Of a stretch of DNA of 64,000 nucleotides, positions 12,041 to 22,800 are shown in pieces. Position 1 is the first letter of the stretch; each line of letters opens with the position of its first letter. The DNA comes from Schizophyllum amplum. Lineage: Eukaryota > Basidiomycota > Agaricomycetes > Agaricales > Schizophyllaceae. The stretch is taken from the NCBI GenBank assembly GCA_007026445.1, contig VDMD01000091.1, positions 35,777 to 99,776 on the forward strand. The letters are read 5' to 3'. Made by a program: the position numbers and the translations under genes. Under the pieces are notes generated by a model. It was given only the letters and a program-made list of their open reading frames with translations, searched no databases and was not told the DNA's origin.

Positions 12041-13480
12041 GTCGAGACACTGTCCCACGGTGTTTGGCTGTTCTCGTGACGACGCTCTTGCCTCCATCTC
12101 CTCGACTCTCGAGAAGTGACGCTTGTTACCGCCTTCTTTGCCCTTGAAGATCAACTTCCCCGCCTCCGCTGGATTGAAAGAGCAACCTGCCTTCGCCTTC
12201 GACCTCGAAGCGACTTGCTCTCGTCCTCGAAGTAACTCGCCCTCATGATGATCATCACTCATGATCATCACTTCACCTCTCTTTCTCTCTCTCTCTTTCT
12301 TTCTCTCTCTTTCTATCTCTCTCAAAAGCGCGACTCATCTTCGTCATCTCCTTCCTCCTCCTCCTCCATAGGTCAACTCTTTGCCTTCGCCGCCGTGTTC
12401 TCGAAAGGGGCGACTTGCTCGCCTTCATCATCGTCATAATAAGGGCCATAAGGGCCACTTTCTCTGCCGCCTTCGTCCTGTCCTCTTCCCTCTTCGTCCT
12501 CATCCTCGCCCGCCCTCGCCCGCCCGCCCGCCTTCGTCCTCAAACTCGAAGCAACACACCCCCCACATTTGACCGCGAGGATGACATCCTCAAAAAAGGT
12601 GACTTGCAGTCTCTAAGGGGTAACTCACCCGCTGTCGAAGCGACTCCTTCTCGCCTCCACCACCGTCCTCGAAGCCTCAAAAGAACGATGCGCGCCTGCG
12701 TCCTTGAGGTGATTCACTCCCTCCCCCTCCTGTTGCCTTTACCCTCGAACGGGGCGACGTTGCTGCCTTCATTCTTGAAAGAGCGACTCATTGTCTTCGT
12801 CCTCCAGCCGTCGCCTTCTCGCCTTTTGTCCGACTCGACAGAGGGCGACTTGTCACTTCGTTGTCGTCTCCTCGAATGGGCGACTCGCCTTCGTCCTTAG
12901 GAGCGACTCATCTTCTTCATCCTCGAACGGCGACTTGTCCAACGTCTGCGTCCTCGCTGGTCTTAGTCTTAGTCCTCTTGAAACAATATCGTTGTGACTC
13001 CGCCCTCCTGTGTTTTCAAAGGGGCGATTTGTTGCTGTCTTCGTCTTCTCGGAGTAAATTGTGATCGATTGCGGCGTCCGTCCTCCAAGCTCTCGCGCCT
13101 TCATCGGCCTTCAAAGGGCGACTCGCCTTCTTCATTAAACAGGGGGGACGTCGCTTTCATCGTCCTACAATGAGCCATGTTGCCTACGCCGCTGCCTTAG
13201 CGGCCGACTCCCACCCTCGAGGCAGGGAAACTGGCTCCCTTCGCCATAGGCCATAGAACAGGGCAGCTCTTCTTCACCTTTGTCCACTTGACTCTTTGCC
13301 TTTGTCCACCAGTCACCAGTCACTAAGGCTAACAGCACAACTCGCCGCCTTCGTCAATGCGAGTCGCTGTCGTCCTCCTACGCGTTGTTGTCCTCAAAGG
13401 GCAAAGGGCAACATCCTCACCTTCCGCATGGGCAACTTGTTGTCATCGCCATTGTCCTCGTCCTCAAAAGTGACTCTTTG
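12040..13480. repeat. Degenerate TCGAA/GCGACT repeat region
   Basis: A long, poorly conserved tandem-like region in which CTTCGTCCTCGAA and GCGACTCGCC-type words recur every 25-60 bases without fixed spacing. A CT-rich microsatellite lies within it at about 12278-12322. The same vocabulary in reverse complement (TCGTCGAAGGGG, GACGAGCTT) fills 27530-28790 and 29275-29830, so these loci belong to one diverged repeat family. No gene is supported in it. Confidence 0.6.
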
Positions 13481-13750
13481 TCTTCGAAGGAACGGTCTCC
13501 CCACCATCCTCCAAGAGTAAGGGTGATAATTCCACCCAACTCTCTTTTTCCTCTCCTCTTCGCCCGCATCTTCAAAGTACATAAGTGACATGTGCGAAGC
13601 ATCAGCAAACTTGATCATGTCCTACATAAAAACAGGTGCTGAGTAATCTGTGAGGAGATAGGCAATTTTTTTACAATGCCAGAGGCATAAGACCATCATG
13701 GAGAAGCTAGGAAAACTGCAAAAAGGACCAAAGGTATGATAATTATCTCT

Positions 13751-16540
13751 CTAGCGGCGTGTTCCCTTCCCCTTCCCCTTCCCCTTTGCCGCCGCCTTTG
13801 TCGCCGCCTTTGTTGCACGCGCAACACCTGTGTTCAACTTGGCCTTCTTCGCTGCAGGAGCCCCCTTTGTCGCAGGAGTGACTATCTCACTCTCGAGTCG
13901 CGAGAACTCCTCGTCCGTCTCCTCACCATCCTCATCGTCCGACTGCTGCGGCTCAAACTCCTCGTCTGTCTCGCATACCGCCCTGTCGTTGTCCTCCTCT
14001 TCTTCTAGCATGACCTCCTTACTGTTCTTGACATAAAGCTGTTTATAGAGCTTCGAGTGCTGTGAGGGTGAGAGCGAGGTGACAGCAGGAGTCTTGCGCG
14101 AGCCCGAACCAACCTTGTTCTTGCGTGGACGGCCAGGGCGGCGCTTGATAGGTTCCTCCGATTCACGGTGAGCGTACGCTGCCTGACAAAAGGTCACAAA
14201 GCTGTACGGTCCCAGTGTACTGTCACGTTTGACGGCGCTGATATCGAAATTGGGGTGGAAAACTTCCTACACAAATATTGAAATGAAGAAATGACGAAAA
14301 ATAATAAAACAGAACACACCTCGTATGTAGCCCAGTTATCACCAGGAGCAGCAATGAAAGGTGTCCAGTGACGCTTGCCTCCGATTTTGACCGCGTACAT
14401 AAGAACGCGAACGGTCTTGTTCTTCGCGCCCACTTCCGTTGGCTGATCTGGCATAGCACGCGCAATAGGCTTGAAGTTCTTGTCCTTGACCGGATCAGGG
14501 GCTAACAGATATAAGTCAGCAATTACTAGTATAGTGTGCCCAAAAAGATGTGCGCACCGGTAGCTGTTCCGTTGGCCCGCATCTTGAACGATCGCTTAAT
14601 GATGCCAAGAGCAAGCGCCCGCTCGAGCCAGTCCCGGTCGGCGTCGAAATGATCGCGCTTGTAGCACAAGATGTTAGGCATATAGCGATTGTGCGCATCC
14701 TCGTTGAAGTAGAAGGGCCTGTCATTTGAGACGCGGCGGAGCTTCTGACTTCCTGTGCGCTCAACATATGTGGCGACTGCTCGATCATGGAGGGCCTGGC
14801 AGAGATTACGCCAGAGGGTATCATCTTCAAAAACCTTGAAACAAATGAGCAAGGAACCCATATCCATCCAAAAAAGAATACGAACCTCACGCGCCGGCTG
14901 CATCGGGACAATGAAAGCCCATAACAGAGCGTCGGACCCCTCTTGCGCGCCAAAGCCATTGCATGCGTGCTGTGCCTGTGTGAGGGCCATGAAGATGGTG
15001 CGCTTGGGGTTGTGCTGCTTCTTGCGCTCGGCACGGCGCCAGAACGTCAAGGCGCGCAAGGTCTCCTCTACCTCCTGAGTGAAGACAGGGCCATGCGACA
15101 GGCCCCATAGACGCTTGTACACCTTCAGAAGGTCAGAAACAAGCCTCATGCAACAAAACAAACAAGAGAAAAGGCGACTCACTGGCGAACCCGGACGGAA
15201 ATCATCCGCAGTCAGAGGCCGGCGAAGTCTTGACATATGAAATGCAATAAGACAGTTGTGGTCGACGAAGAGCATTGTCCGCCTAGAGCATACAATGGCG
15301 GCAATAATGGAGACAAGCATCTCCCGGTCCTCGAGGCCTTCTGGATGATACTGCGCTGGCACGATGAATGCCTTGCCTTTCTCACCGCGCGAGACAGGAG
15401 GCTGAGCGGTGATCGTCTCGTACATCGACGTCGGACAGCCAAATGTGTGCCCTTCAGTATGAAAGTGAACACGTATCAGCCACTAGGATGATTGAGTAAG
15501 CAGTGACATAGAATATAGACAGAAATACTCACATATGTGTGCGCCACCTTGTTGGCGATGTACAAATTCACTTCTTTTCCGCGATTGAACGCGTACGTGT
15601 AACCTTCAATCGCTAGTCGGTTGACGGCCACTTCTGGACGTAAGCCGTGTAGACCGTCACGCTCGTACTCCTGCATATGAAGTTAGCTGAGTTACCGAGT
15701 TATACGAGGCGAGGCGATAAAAGCCTCAACTTACAGCCATGAGTGCATTGTACTCTGCCGTTAGTTGGTTCTTCACTACAGGTGATTGAAAGTACACCTA
15801 ACGGGTTGTTAGCGCAATTGTGGCGAGACATCTAACAGAGAACAGAAACATACCGAGCGCCGACAAGAATGACAGCGGTCGCATGAGTCAGGAATTGGAT
15901 AGCGTTCGGGAGGGTCAGACTTTGGCCGGAAGGCGGTCTCGGCCCTTGGAGTTGCATTGAAGAGGTCGTCATGAGGGAGAGTGTGGTGGAAGGTAATTGT
16001 GTGCCGAGTTCCATTGTGGTCGGCGACGCAGTCCTCCTGGACTCGAAAGCGTCCTTCTCAGGTAATTAGCATGTCATTGTAGCATAAAATTGAACTTAGA
16101 GGCATACCGTATTTTGGTGGAGAGGACTCTGGCTCTTCAGGCTCGGGTTCTTCAGGGTTGGGCTCCTCAGACTCGAGATCTTCTGAAGGTGCCTCAGATG
16201 TCGTTGGCCACTCCTCTGAGTCAGATGGAGGTGCAGAGCTCGAGGGTGGCTCGGAAAACTCCGTGCCTTCGGGTGACGGTGCCCGACTACTAGGAGAAAA
16301 CTCAGATGGGTCTGGTAAATACTCGAATGGATCTTCCAGATCGTCCTCGGGCATTTCAAGCAAGATGTCGTCTAGGGGAGTGCCCACCCAATGATTGATC
16401 TCTCCATTAGGACCACCATTGATGAGATTTTGGGCTGATTCGGGCATGCAAAAGATAAAGCGCAGAGCACAGCAGTAAGGACACTGGACTTTGGAAGCGA
16501 CGAATTCGACGAATCCGGAAGCGACGCGTTGTTTGTACAT
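13751..16540 (-). CDS. Unrecognised AT-hook protein, nine exons, ~781 aa
   Basis: I do not recognise this family. Exons (minus) are 16540-16108, 16053-15854, 15797-15735, 15670-15533, 15482-15183, 15122-14886, 14834-14558, 14501-14320 and 14266-13751. Every junction is GT-AG and all phases agree, giving about 781 residues. The N-terminal part has a VQCPYCCALRF zinc-like pair and then a long acidic Ser/Pro/Glu tract (about residues 60-140). Exon 2 ends in CDRCHSCRRS, a second Cys cluster. The middle is folded-looking (AFIVPAQYHPEGLEDREM, IIAAIVCSRRTMLFVDHN). The C-terminus has RHWTPFIAAPGDNWATYE, an AT-hook-like KRRPGRPRKNK, an acidic tract and a Lys/Gly-rich tail. This suggests a nuclear DNA-binding role, but that is inference. 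The 51-nt intron 14885-14835 is in frame and could be retained. The start at 16540 is the first ATG in frame; an upstream exon cannot be excluded. Confidence 0.75.
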
Positions 16541-16574
16541 GTCACTACATCCCACGTGCGCTAAATTACACACG

Positions 16575-19500
16575 TGCTCTGGCGCTTGCCGAACGCAAGT
16601 AATAGTCGTGTTTGCCGCACGGACAGCTTGCGGACAGCTTGCGGACGTTTCGCGGATTCAAACACAACGACACCGTTGCGGAGTGAGACTTTGCGCGCAG
16701 TGTTTGTGTCCTCGCAACGTCCTACTCAAAAGCGCAGAAGCCGATGCGACGCTGTCGGCAGGTGCCGTGACTCCTGCGCTTTCCTACGCTGCACCCGCCG
16801 GTCTCAAGGTTTCACTGCTCCCTCAAGGTGCATTTTGCCCTTATGAATCTCCATGGTCAATTCTCTACTACTCAAAGAATGAGCGCACTCAGGCTTGACG
16901 CCGGCGGCGATTACTCATCATATTCGGACAACAGAGAGCATTCACCTGTGTCGGTGGAGACTCGCCTCACCTGAACTGCATGAGCATCATTGAGCAGAAG
17001 ACTCAGCGGCGGAGAACAACTCTTCTGGCATGCTGGTAGAGCTCGGTAGAGCGGTGTAAGTATGTGGTGTCTTGCGAGACGGTGCCTATATTGAATGCGG
17101 CCCCAGGCGTGATGAAGACGGTCTGGACTCTGGAGGTCTCAGTCGGCAGCTGGCAGCTGCGCATCGAAATCAAGCAGGGACGCAGCGCTTGCGTTCATGC
17201 AGGAGCAACCGCTTGCTAAAGCTCTGTCAGTATCTATGTAACTCAGGCTCAGTGTCATGGTCAGAGGCACGTCGCGGTTATTGTGCTTCTTTGGAACTTT
17301 TGGAAGCATCGGTCGCGATTAGTAAGCGGTGACGTCACTTTGCGTCATCTACAGGGCAACAGACGGATAACGCGACCTTCACTTCTGCTTCTTCCTTCTT
17401 CCCCTCATGCCCTCCTCTTCGCCGCGACGACGGAGACAATCGTACTCGTCTTGCACGATAGCTGCAGCGCATCTTTAGCCGACCTGTCGACCTGGGATCG
17501 ACGACGTCGAACTCGAGCGAAGAACAGTGCTCAACGATCTCATCGGCTGCTTGCCACTCGACGCTCGGCCCTCGCCTGCGAAAGCGCTCGATCTTCTTGG
17601 CAGCTCAGGTCGTTGTCTTCTACAGTCGATGTTTCTCGCCCACCATCAGTTTCTGTCCAGACGATGCAGGTCGACGGCCTGTACGTCCCTAGCAGAGGTT
17701 ACGATCCGGTGAGCAGAAGGGGCCCTTCACCTTCAATCGCCCTGACGAGCTCATATATGCGCGCATATATGGTGCTTTGAAGGTCGGGACTGGTCACACG
17801 CGCCCGGCTATCTCAAGACTCGCGGATCTAGGAAGCGTCTGGGCGCACGCTTGCATCACAAAGACCCATATAGTGAGTGGCTCCACAGTCGTACCTGCAC
17901 ATTTGACATAGTACTCATTTAGCCTCGACGCGCGCGTCTCAACCTAACAATTGACTTCTCACCACCCCCCTTATCCCGCTCGCACGCCGCTCAGCTGCAT
18001 CACTTGGCCAAGCAGCGATCACTGCGATCTGGAGCTAGTCAGAGGAAGCAGACGAAGGTACGTGTTTCGAGTAAAGACGGAGAAGCGAATTGACACACTC
18101 ACAATCCAGGCGACGAGTACGCGACCGACCGACAGGCGAGACGCAGCCCTCATCGGAGCCTGGGGTTCTATGTAGGTTTCTGCATTCATATCGTTGCCGG
18201 TAGTACGCGTACAGACCACACCTGTATCTTATATAGCGATAATGCTACATCATATTGTTTTGCATTATCGAGCACAGCGAGCAATTATGTCCCTCGGGAG
18301 GCCTTGAAAGCCTTCTTGACCTTCAGAGGGCCCGACAGGCTGCTGTATGTACGAAGGCCGTGGAAACGTAGCGAGCCTCCCGAGCGCTGAAAAACCTGCC
18401 GGACCTACCGAGCTTCTGCAACCTGCCGAGCTTGGGTCAACGTGGCGAGTTTCACGCGAGCTCGTTATCATTCCTAACCGTGGATATGTAGTATAAGACT
18501 ACTCGACGTGGGGAGACATTCCGGGCCTCCGACAAGCCTCGGGATGGTGTGGCCAAAAGACTGATGAACAAGCGCCGAGAGCGACATCCATTACTGACAA
18601 GGTGTGTCCGGTTCTGCCTCTGTTGAAGCTGCGTTATGCGGGAGAGGTGCGCTCGCTCCGAGCAAACCCGCGCTAATCTGCTCCCCGTTTTGGCGACCGT
18701 CGGCGCGACGAGTCCGAATGCCGTGGCCGCTGGACCTCGAGTCTGTCGCGTGTTTCCAGTTGGATTGTGAGGTCAATGCGAAGTCACTGTTCGGACATTT
18801 TAGTCTACGAGCGCGTTCATACGCACCCGCCCTTCGGCTTTGCGCGGGGTCAGTGCTCTAGCCTCTCTCAAAATCGTTGAGTTGATCATTGGCAATCGCC
18901 GAGGACGGCGTTCTGCTTCGCGAATCGCCGTAAGCCGTCGCTCTCCCGCTTTCACTCGACAAGTCCCCGCTGCAGCTCTGCACGCCACTTCCAGGACGGA
19001 TTCACGGCTAGTAGGATCGTACTCTTTCTCAAAGCGAGTGTGATCACTCCGCTCGGAGTCCGCGACGTCTGAGCTCGCGGTGAAGTTGCAAACGACCGGC
19101 CCTCAAGTGACAATCACGTGGCGTATCCGACGTGTTCGATTCCGGTGCTTTCTTTGCACCCTTTTCACTGCAGGCCGCCATCCCATATCTCTGGTCATGC
19201 GACGCTAAGAAGAGGATTCGTAACCCACCAGACAGTCGTTGAGCTGGATCCCTCGAAATCCGACGCACGAGAGCTGACTTGCCTAGACAGCTGGGATCGT
19301 CATACGTGAACTATCTCCTTCTGTGCACAATGGATCGTGTTAAGTACCTACTTCTGTGCACAATGGGCGGTACTAACTCCATTCGTCCACAATGGGATCT
19401 TCATGACATCGCGCCCGAGCCTGTTCTTTCCCAGCAACCGCGGGAACATGGCGTTCTCCCCTGGATACGTGCCCCGCCGAAGGCGCTCGGCAAGTGAGAT

Positions 19501-19680
19501 GAAGGTCGCTCGGCAAGTGAGATGAAGTGCGGCGAAGGCGCGGTCATACAGCTCAGGGCCGCGATGGGCATATGTTTCTGACCGGTCATATAACGATTCT
19601 TATTACAGCGACGCACTGACCAGTTCTGCCGCTCTCATTCTCTTCCCCATCGCCCATCCTCTCCTCAAAACTTCCCCATC
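16575..19680. other. Gene-free 3.1-kb stretch
   Basis: No frame could be matched to a family or assembled into phased exons. Small features are a GGACAGCTTGC tandem at 16620-16645, two copies of CTTCTGTGCACAATGG (about 19318 and 19350) and two copies of GCTCGGCAAGTGAGATGAAG (19486-19530) just before the F-box gene. Confidence 0.4.
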
Positions 19681-19689
19681 GCCCATACC

Positions 19690-21420
19690 ATGCACTCGCC
19701 GAACCCGCTCGATATCGCAGAACTCGTCGACATCATTCTCGAATATCTCAGCAAGGACGACGCATCTGTGACTCTCGCCCGCGCACGATGCGTTAACCGG
19801 CTGTGGTGCTCCTCCGCAACCCACCGACTCTGGCGGAAAGTTGATCTGTCTGCCGTGCTGAGGCTGCTGCCGCGGGACGCATGGTTCATTTACGAGGTGC
19901 GTCACCTGTTTGCTATGCAGAGTCTTACTGATATCTCACAACAGGACGACGGACGCGACGACGAAGACTCCGACGGCGACATCCAGATGGACAAGCAAGG
20001 AAGTCGGCACTTGATTGCTTACGAGCGCGGCGAGTACAGCCACCGATCGGATGACTTCGAGAACCCCACATTCGTACGTCGCACTACCCGCCGCCGGACG
20101 TTCCTCGATCCTGAAAAACTCTCACTCATCCAGATCCTCCGCCGCCTGATCACCGAAGACGAGTGGTCTGCGCTGCTCCCATTCACGCGTCACGTCAAGT
20201 TTCTGTACACAATCGGCGGTCCCGGCGATCCCGACTCCCTTCCCAGCCTCGTCGGCATCAGCTTCAAAGCCGTCGTCGTCTACGACACTCTCTCGCGCTG
20301 TCTCCCCTCATTTCAGCTCTTCCCCCAGCTCGAGGAGCTCGTCGTGCTAGACTACGGAAACAATCCCGAGTCCATGCGCTTATTCGACAGCGACGTGCTC
20401 CGCGTCATGCGCATGGAGATGGACACCACAGACGGTGACGCTGCAGCGTGCCTCGACGCGTTGACGGACGTCAAATACGGCGTTTGCCCCGTTCAATATG
20501 TTGTCATCGACAACAGCCTGGTCGACCACTCCGACGTCTCCGCTCCGAGCGCCCTCGGCAACGCGTTGAGAGCGTGCGACTGCCTCCAGCGCTTGCACAT
20601 CGACAGCCTGCAGATGGAGGGCTGGTGTACTGTTGCTGCGATGCCCTTCCTGACCGAGCTCTTCGTTGTCGACATGGGCACCTACTGCGACCTCCTTCCC
20701 TCATCCGCCTTCATCCCCGCCCCTCTCGCGTTCCCGAGCTTGCGGGTACTTTGTTTGGAACTGGGAATGGATATATTCTATCTTTCCTTGCTACTCCGCA
20801 TGCGCGACGGCATGCCATGGGAGCTCGAAAAGCTGCACATGCCCGCGCAGGTCGACGTTTGTGGCAACTCTGCACGCACGATGTTCAACTTGATCCAAGC
20901 CTACGTCTCCGCCGGAACTTTGGAGAGCCTCATCATCAATTGCGCCGCGGAGCCCGAGACCGACTTGCCATTCGACTGCATCGAGCCGCTCCTCGGGTTT
21001 TCGAACCTCACCTTCCTGTACGTGTACACCTCATTCGACTGCGAGCCGCATTTTCAGGCTCTCGACCGCTGGGAGGTGAACATCATCGCGGGCAGCTTCC
21101 CGCGGATGCGCGAGCTCCACTTGTCGCTCAAGTTCCCCGTGACGTCGCTGGTCGCGTTCGCCCAGTTTTGTCCAGAGCTGGAGGCGCTCAAGGTCGGCGC
21201 GTTTGTTGACCGTGACCTTGACTATGTAGACGCGGCAGCTACTCGCGCAGGCCGGCCTTGCCAGAGCATGAAGCTCAAGCGCTTAGATGTAGGCGCCAGA
21301 CTTCATGAACAGGAGGGTCCCGAGAAGGACGCGGCCGTCGCTTTCCTGAAGGGTATCTTCCCGGCGGCGCGCTTCGTCCATTCAGACGACATAATTCGGG
21401 GAGGTGAATATTTCAAGTAG
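19690..21420 (+). CDS. F-box-like protein X1, ~560 aa
   Basis: Predicted substrate receptor of an SCF-type ubiquitin ligase. Residues 8-55 fit a diverged F-box (LDIAELVDIILEYLSKDD, then CVNRLWCSSATHRLWRKVDL). The rest is a long alpha/beta region with Leu-rich segments like the LRR-type tails of fungal F-box proteins (for example LEELVVLDY, LRRLI, FLTELFVVDMGTY). A 48-nt GT-AG intron at 19897-19944 follows FIYE and is in frame; its removal gives about 560 aa. The related minus-strand gene at 31281-30418 has an intron at exactly the same place, which supports it. The start at 19690 sits directly before the F-box. Downstream, from 21600, a repeat block follows. Confidence 0.8.
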   Translation: MHSPNPLDIAELVDIILEYLSKDDASVTLARARCVNRLWCSSATHRLWRKVDLSAVLRLLPRDAWFIYEVRHLFAMQSLTDISQQDDGRDDEDSDGDIQMDKQGSRHLIAYERGEYSHRSDDFENPTFVRRTTRRRTFLDPEKLSLIQILRRLITEDEWSALLPFTRHVKFLYTIGGPGDPDSLPSLVGISFKAVVVYDTLSRCLPSFQLFPQLEELVVLDYGNNPESMRLFDSDVLRVMRMEMDTTDGDAAACLDALTDVKYGVCPVQYVVIDNSLVDHSDVSAPSALGNALRACDCLQRLHIDSLQMEGWCTVAAMPFLTELFVVDMGTYCDLLPSSAFIPAPLAFPSLRVLCLELGMDIFYLSLLLRMRDGMPWELEKLHMPAQVDVCGNSARTMFNLIQAYVSAGTLESLIINCAAEPETDLPFDCIEPLLGFSNLTFLYVYTSFDCEPHFQALDRWEVNIIAGSFPRMRELHLSLKFPVTSLVAFAQFCPELEALKVGAFVDRDLDYVDAAATRAGRPCQSMKLKRLDVGARLHEQEGPEKDAAVAFLKGIFPAARFVHSDDIIRGGEYFK

Positions 21421-21599
21421 TAAAAGTACTTTCTCTCCGTATATAGCTGCATATAAATGGTACTGTAGTGTGTTTGGAAATGCACGAGTTATGCGTTGAG
21501 TTGACAATGGCGAAGCCGGAGTCGCCGTTTTGGTCCAGGAGGAGTCGTAAGGGGCCCGGATCGCACTTTTCGCCGGACCCTAAAGAGGCCCCCACATGT

Positions 21600-21795
21600 A
21601 CGTCAAGGTACCTTAGGTCTTTATGACCTGAATGACTTGCATTTTTCCTCGAAAGGTAAGCCATTACCTTGGCAAGGTTAGCAGAACATCCCAAGGTACG
21701 TCGTACATCCCCAGGTTCGAGGGACTTCCAGAGGTGGACGTGGTAGAATGACATCTTAAGGTTCAGCCAGGTAGTGACAGCATCCCGAGGTGAGT
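21600..21795. repeat. ACATCCCAAGGT-type repeat, copy 1
   Basis: Loose array of AAGGT, CCCAAGGTACGT, CCCCAGGTTCG and CCCGAGGTGAG words. A reverse-oriented relative lies at 24590-24715 (ACATCCCAAGGTTCTGGGG when read on minus). The two blocks bracket the gene-poor interval between F-box-like genes X1 and Y1. Confidence 0.45.
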
Positions 21796-22284
21796 AAGGT
21801 ATTACTGGCCTGTCGAGGGAGTCTACGGTGAAGGCAACCAACCCAGCGCCGCGAAGGCGCACTGGTACAACACACGAGGTTTGAGAATTACGAGCAATTA
21901 ATTTCCAGTATAGATAAGAGGCTACAGCGAGTAAAGGGGAGGGCGCGCACAAGAGTACGTATACGACAATCTGACTCATCAGAGACCATGTTAGTGGACG
22001 TGCGAGAGAGCTGCTGAGGGCGCTTTGAAGAAAGAGGAGAGGCCTTCGCAGGTCAACAAACCCGCGAGGAAAACTAAGCGAAAGAGTAGTTGCGAGGACG
22101 ATGAGGCGAGACTAGGTCCTGCAAAATCAAGCGAGGGTCGCGAGGAGACGCCTGCCGAGTGGGGTGGTCTGCGCCACCGCTCGTTGTCCTGAGGCAGCAT
22201 GTTCTGCAATTATCGTGTCTGCTGCAGGTCGGCGTTGCTGGACCGATCTCCGCGTTGGAAAGCGGCCTCACGACTGCAGGTGCC

Positions 22285-22800
22285 TTATAAATGCGTGTCA
22301 GTGACTTCTGTGAGGACGAGTACGTACCGGTCTTGGAACGCGCCGGGCTCCGTGTCATCGGGGTACGTTTGCGCATCAATAAGCGCTTGCTCCTCCTTGC
22401 TAAGCGTCTTCCAACAGCCCCACCTATCGCCTTCCTCTACGTCGTCGGGGTCGTCAGCTGCGAGGTCTGGATGGAGATGATATAGCACCTTTCGATAGCA
22501 GTTCGTTGGTTGTGACTGCGATGTCGTCGTCGTCGTCGTTGTCAGCGGGACGGGGTGGCATGGTGGGCAGGTCTTGGCCTAGTAGTAATACGACGTTGGC
22601 CTTGACGGCGGAGCAGTCAGTAGAGCGCGCAGCGGAGAGCTCGTCTGTCGACTGGGTGCTGAGGTCAGCACAAAGCGCATATATGCGCATATATCCACTC
22701 ACCAGCAACGCGTGGATGTTGTTCTTCTCCTCCCTGACTTCGTCCGGATCGTTTGCGGCGAGATCTAGGTATCACGCCATAATGCGGCTCCTGTCATACA
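22285..22800 (-). pseudogene. Fragment of an unrecognised multi-exon gene
   Basis: On minus, three exon-like pieces occur in order. The first ends DPDEVREEKNNIHALL at a GTGAGT donor (about 22700). The second is TQSTDELSAARSTDCSAVKA followed by an acidic run DNDDDDDIAV. The third reads HPDLAADDPDDVEEGDRWGC and LSKEEQALIDAQTYPDD. The first and third share a DLAA(N/D)DPD(E/D)V motif, indicating an internal duplication. The join between pieces two and three is one base out of frame. No start or end could be fixed, so it is best treated as a remnant of unknown function. Confidence 0.35.
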
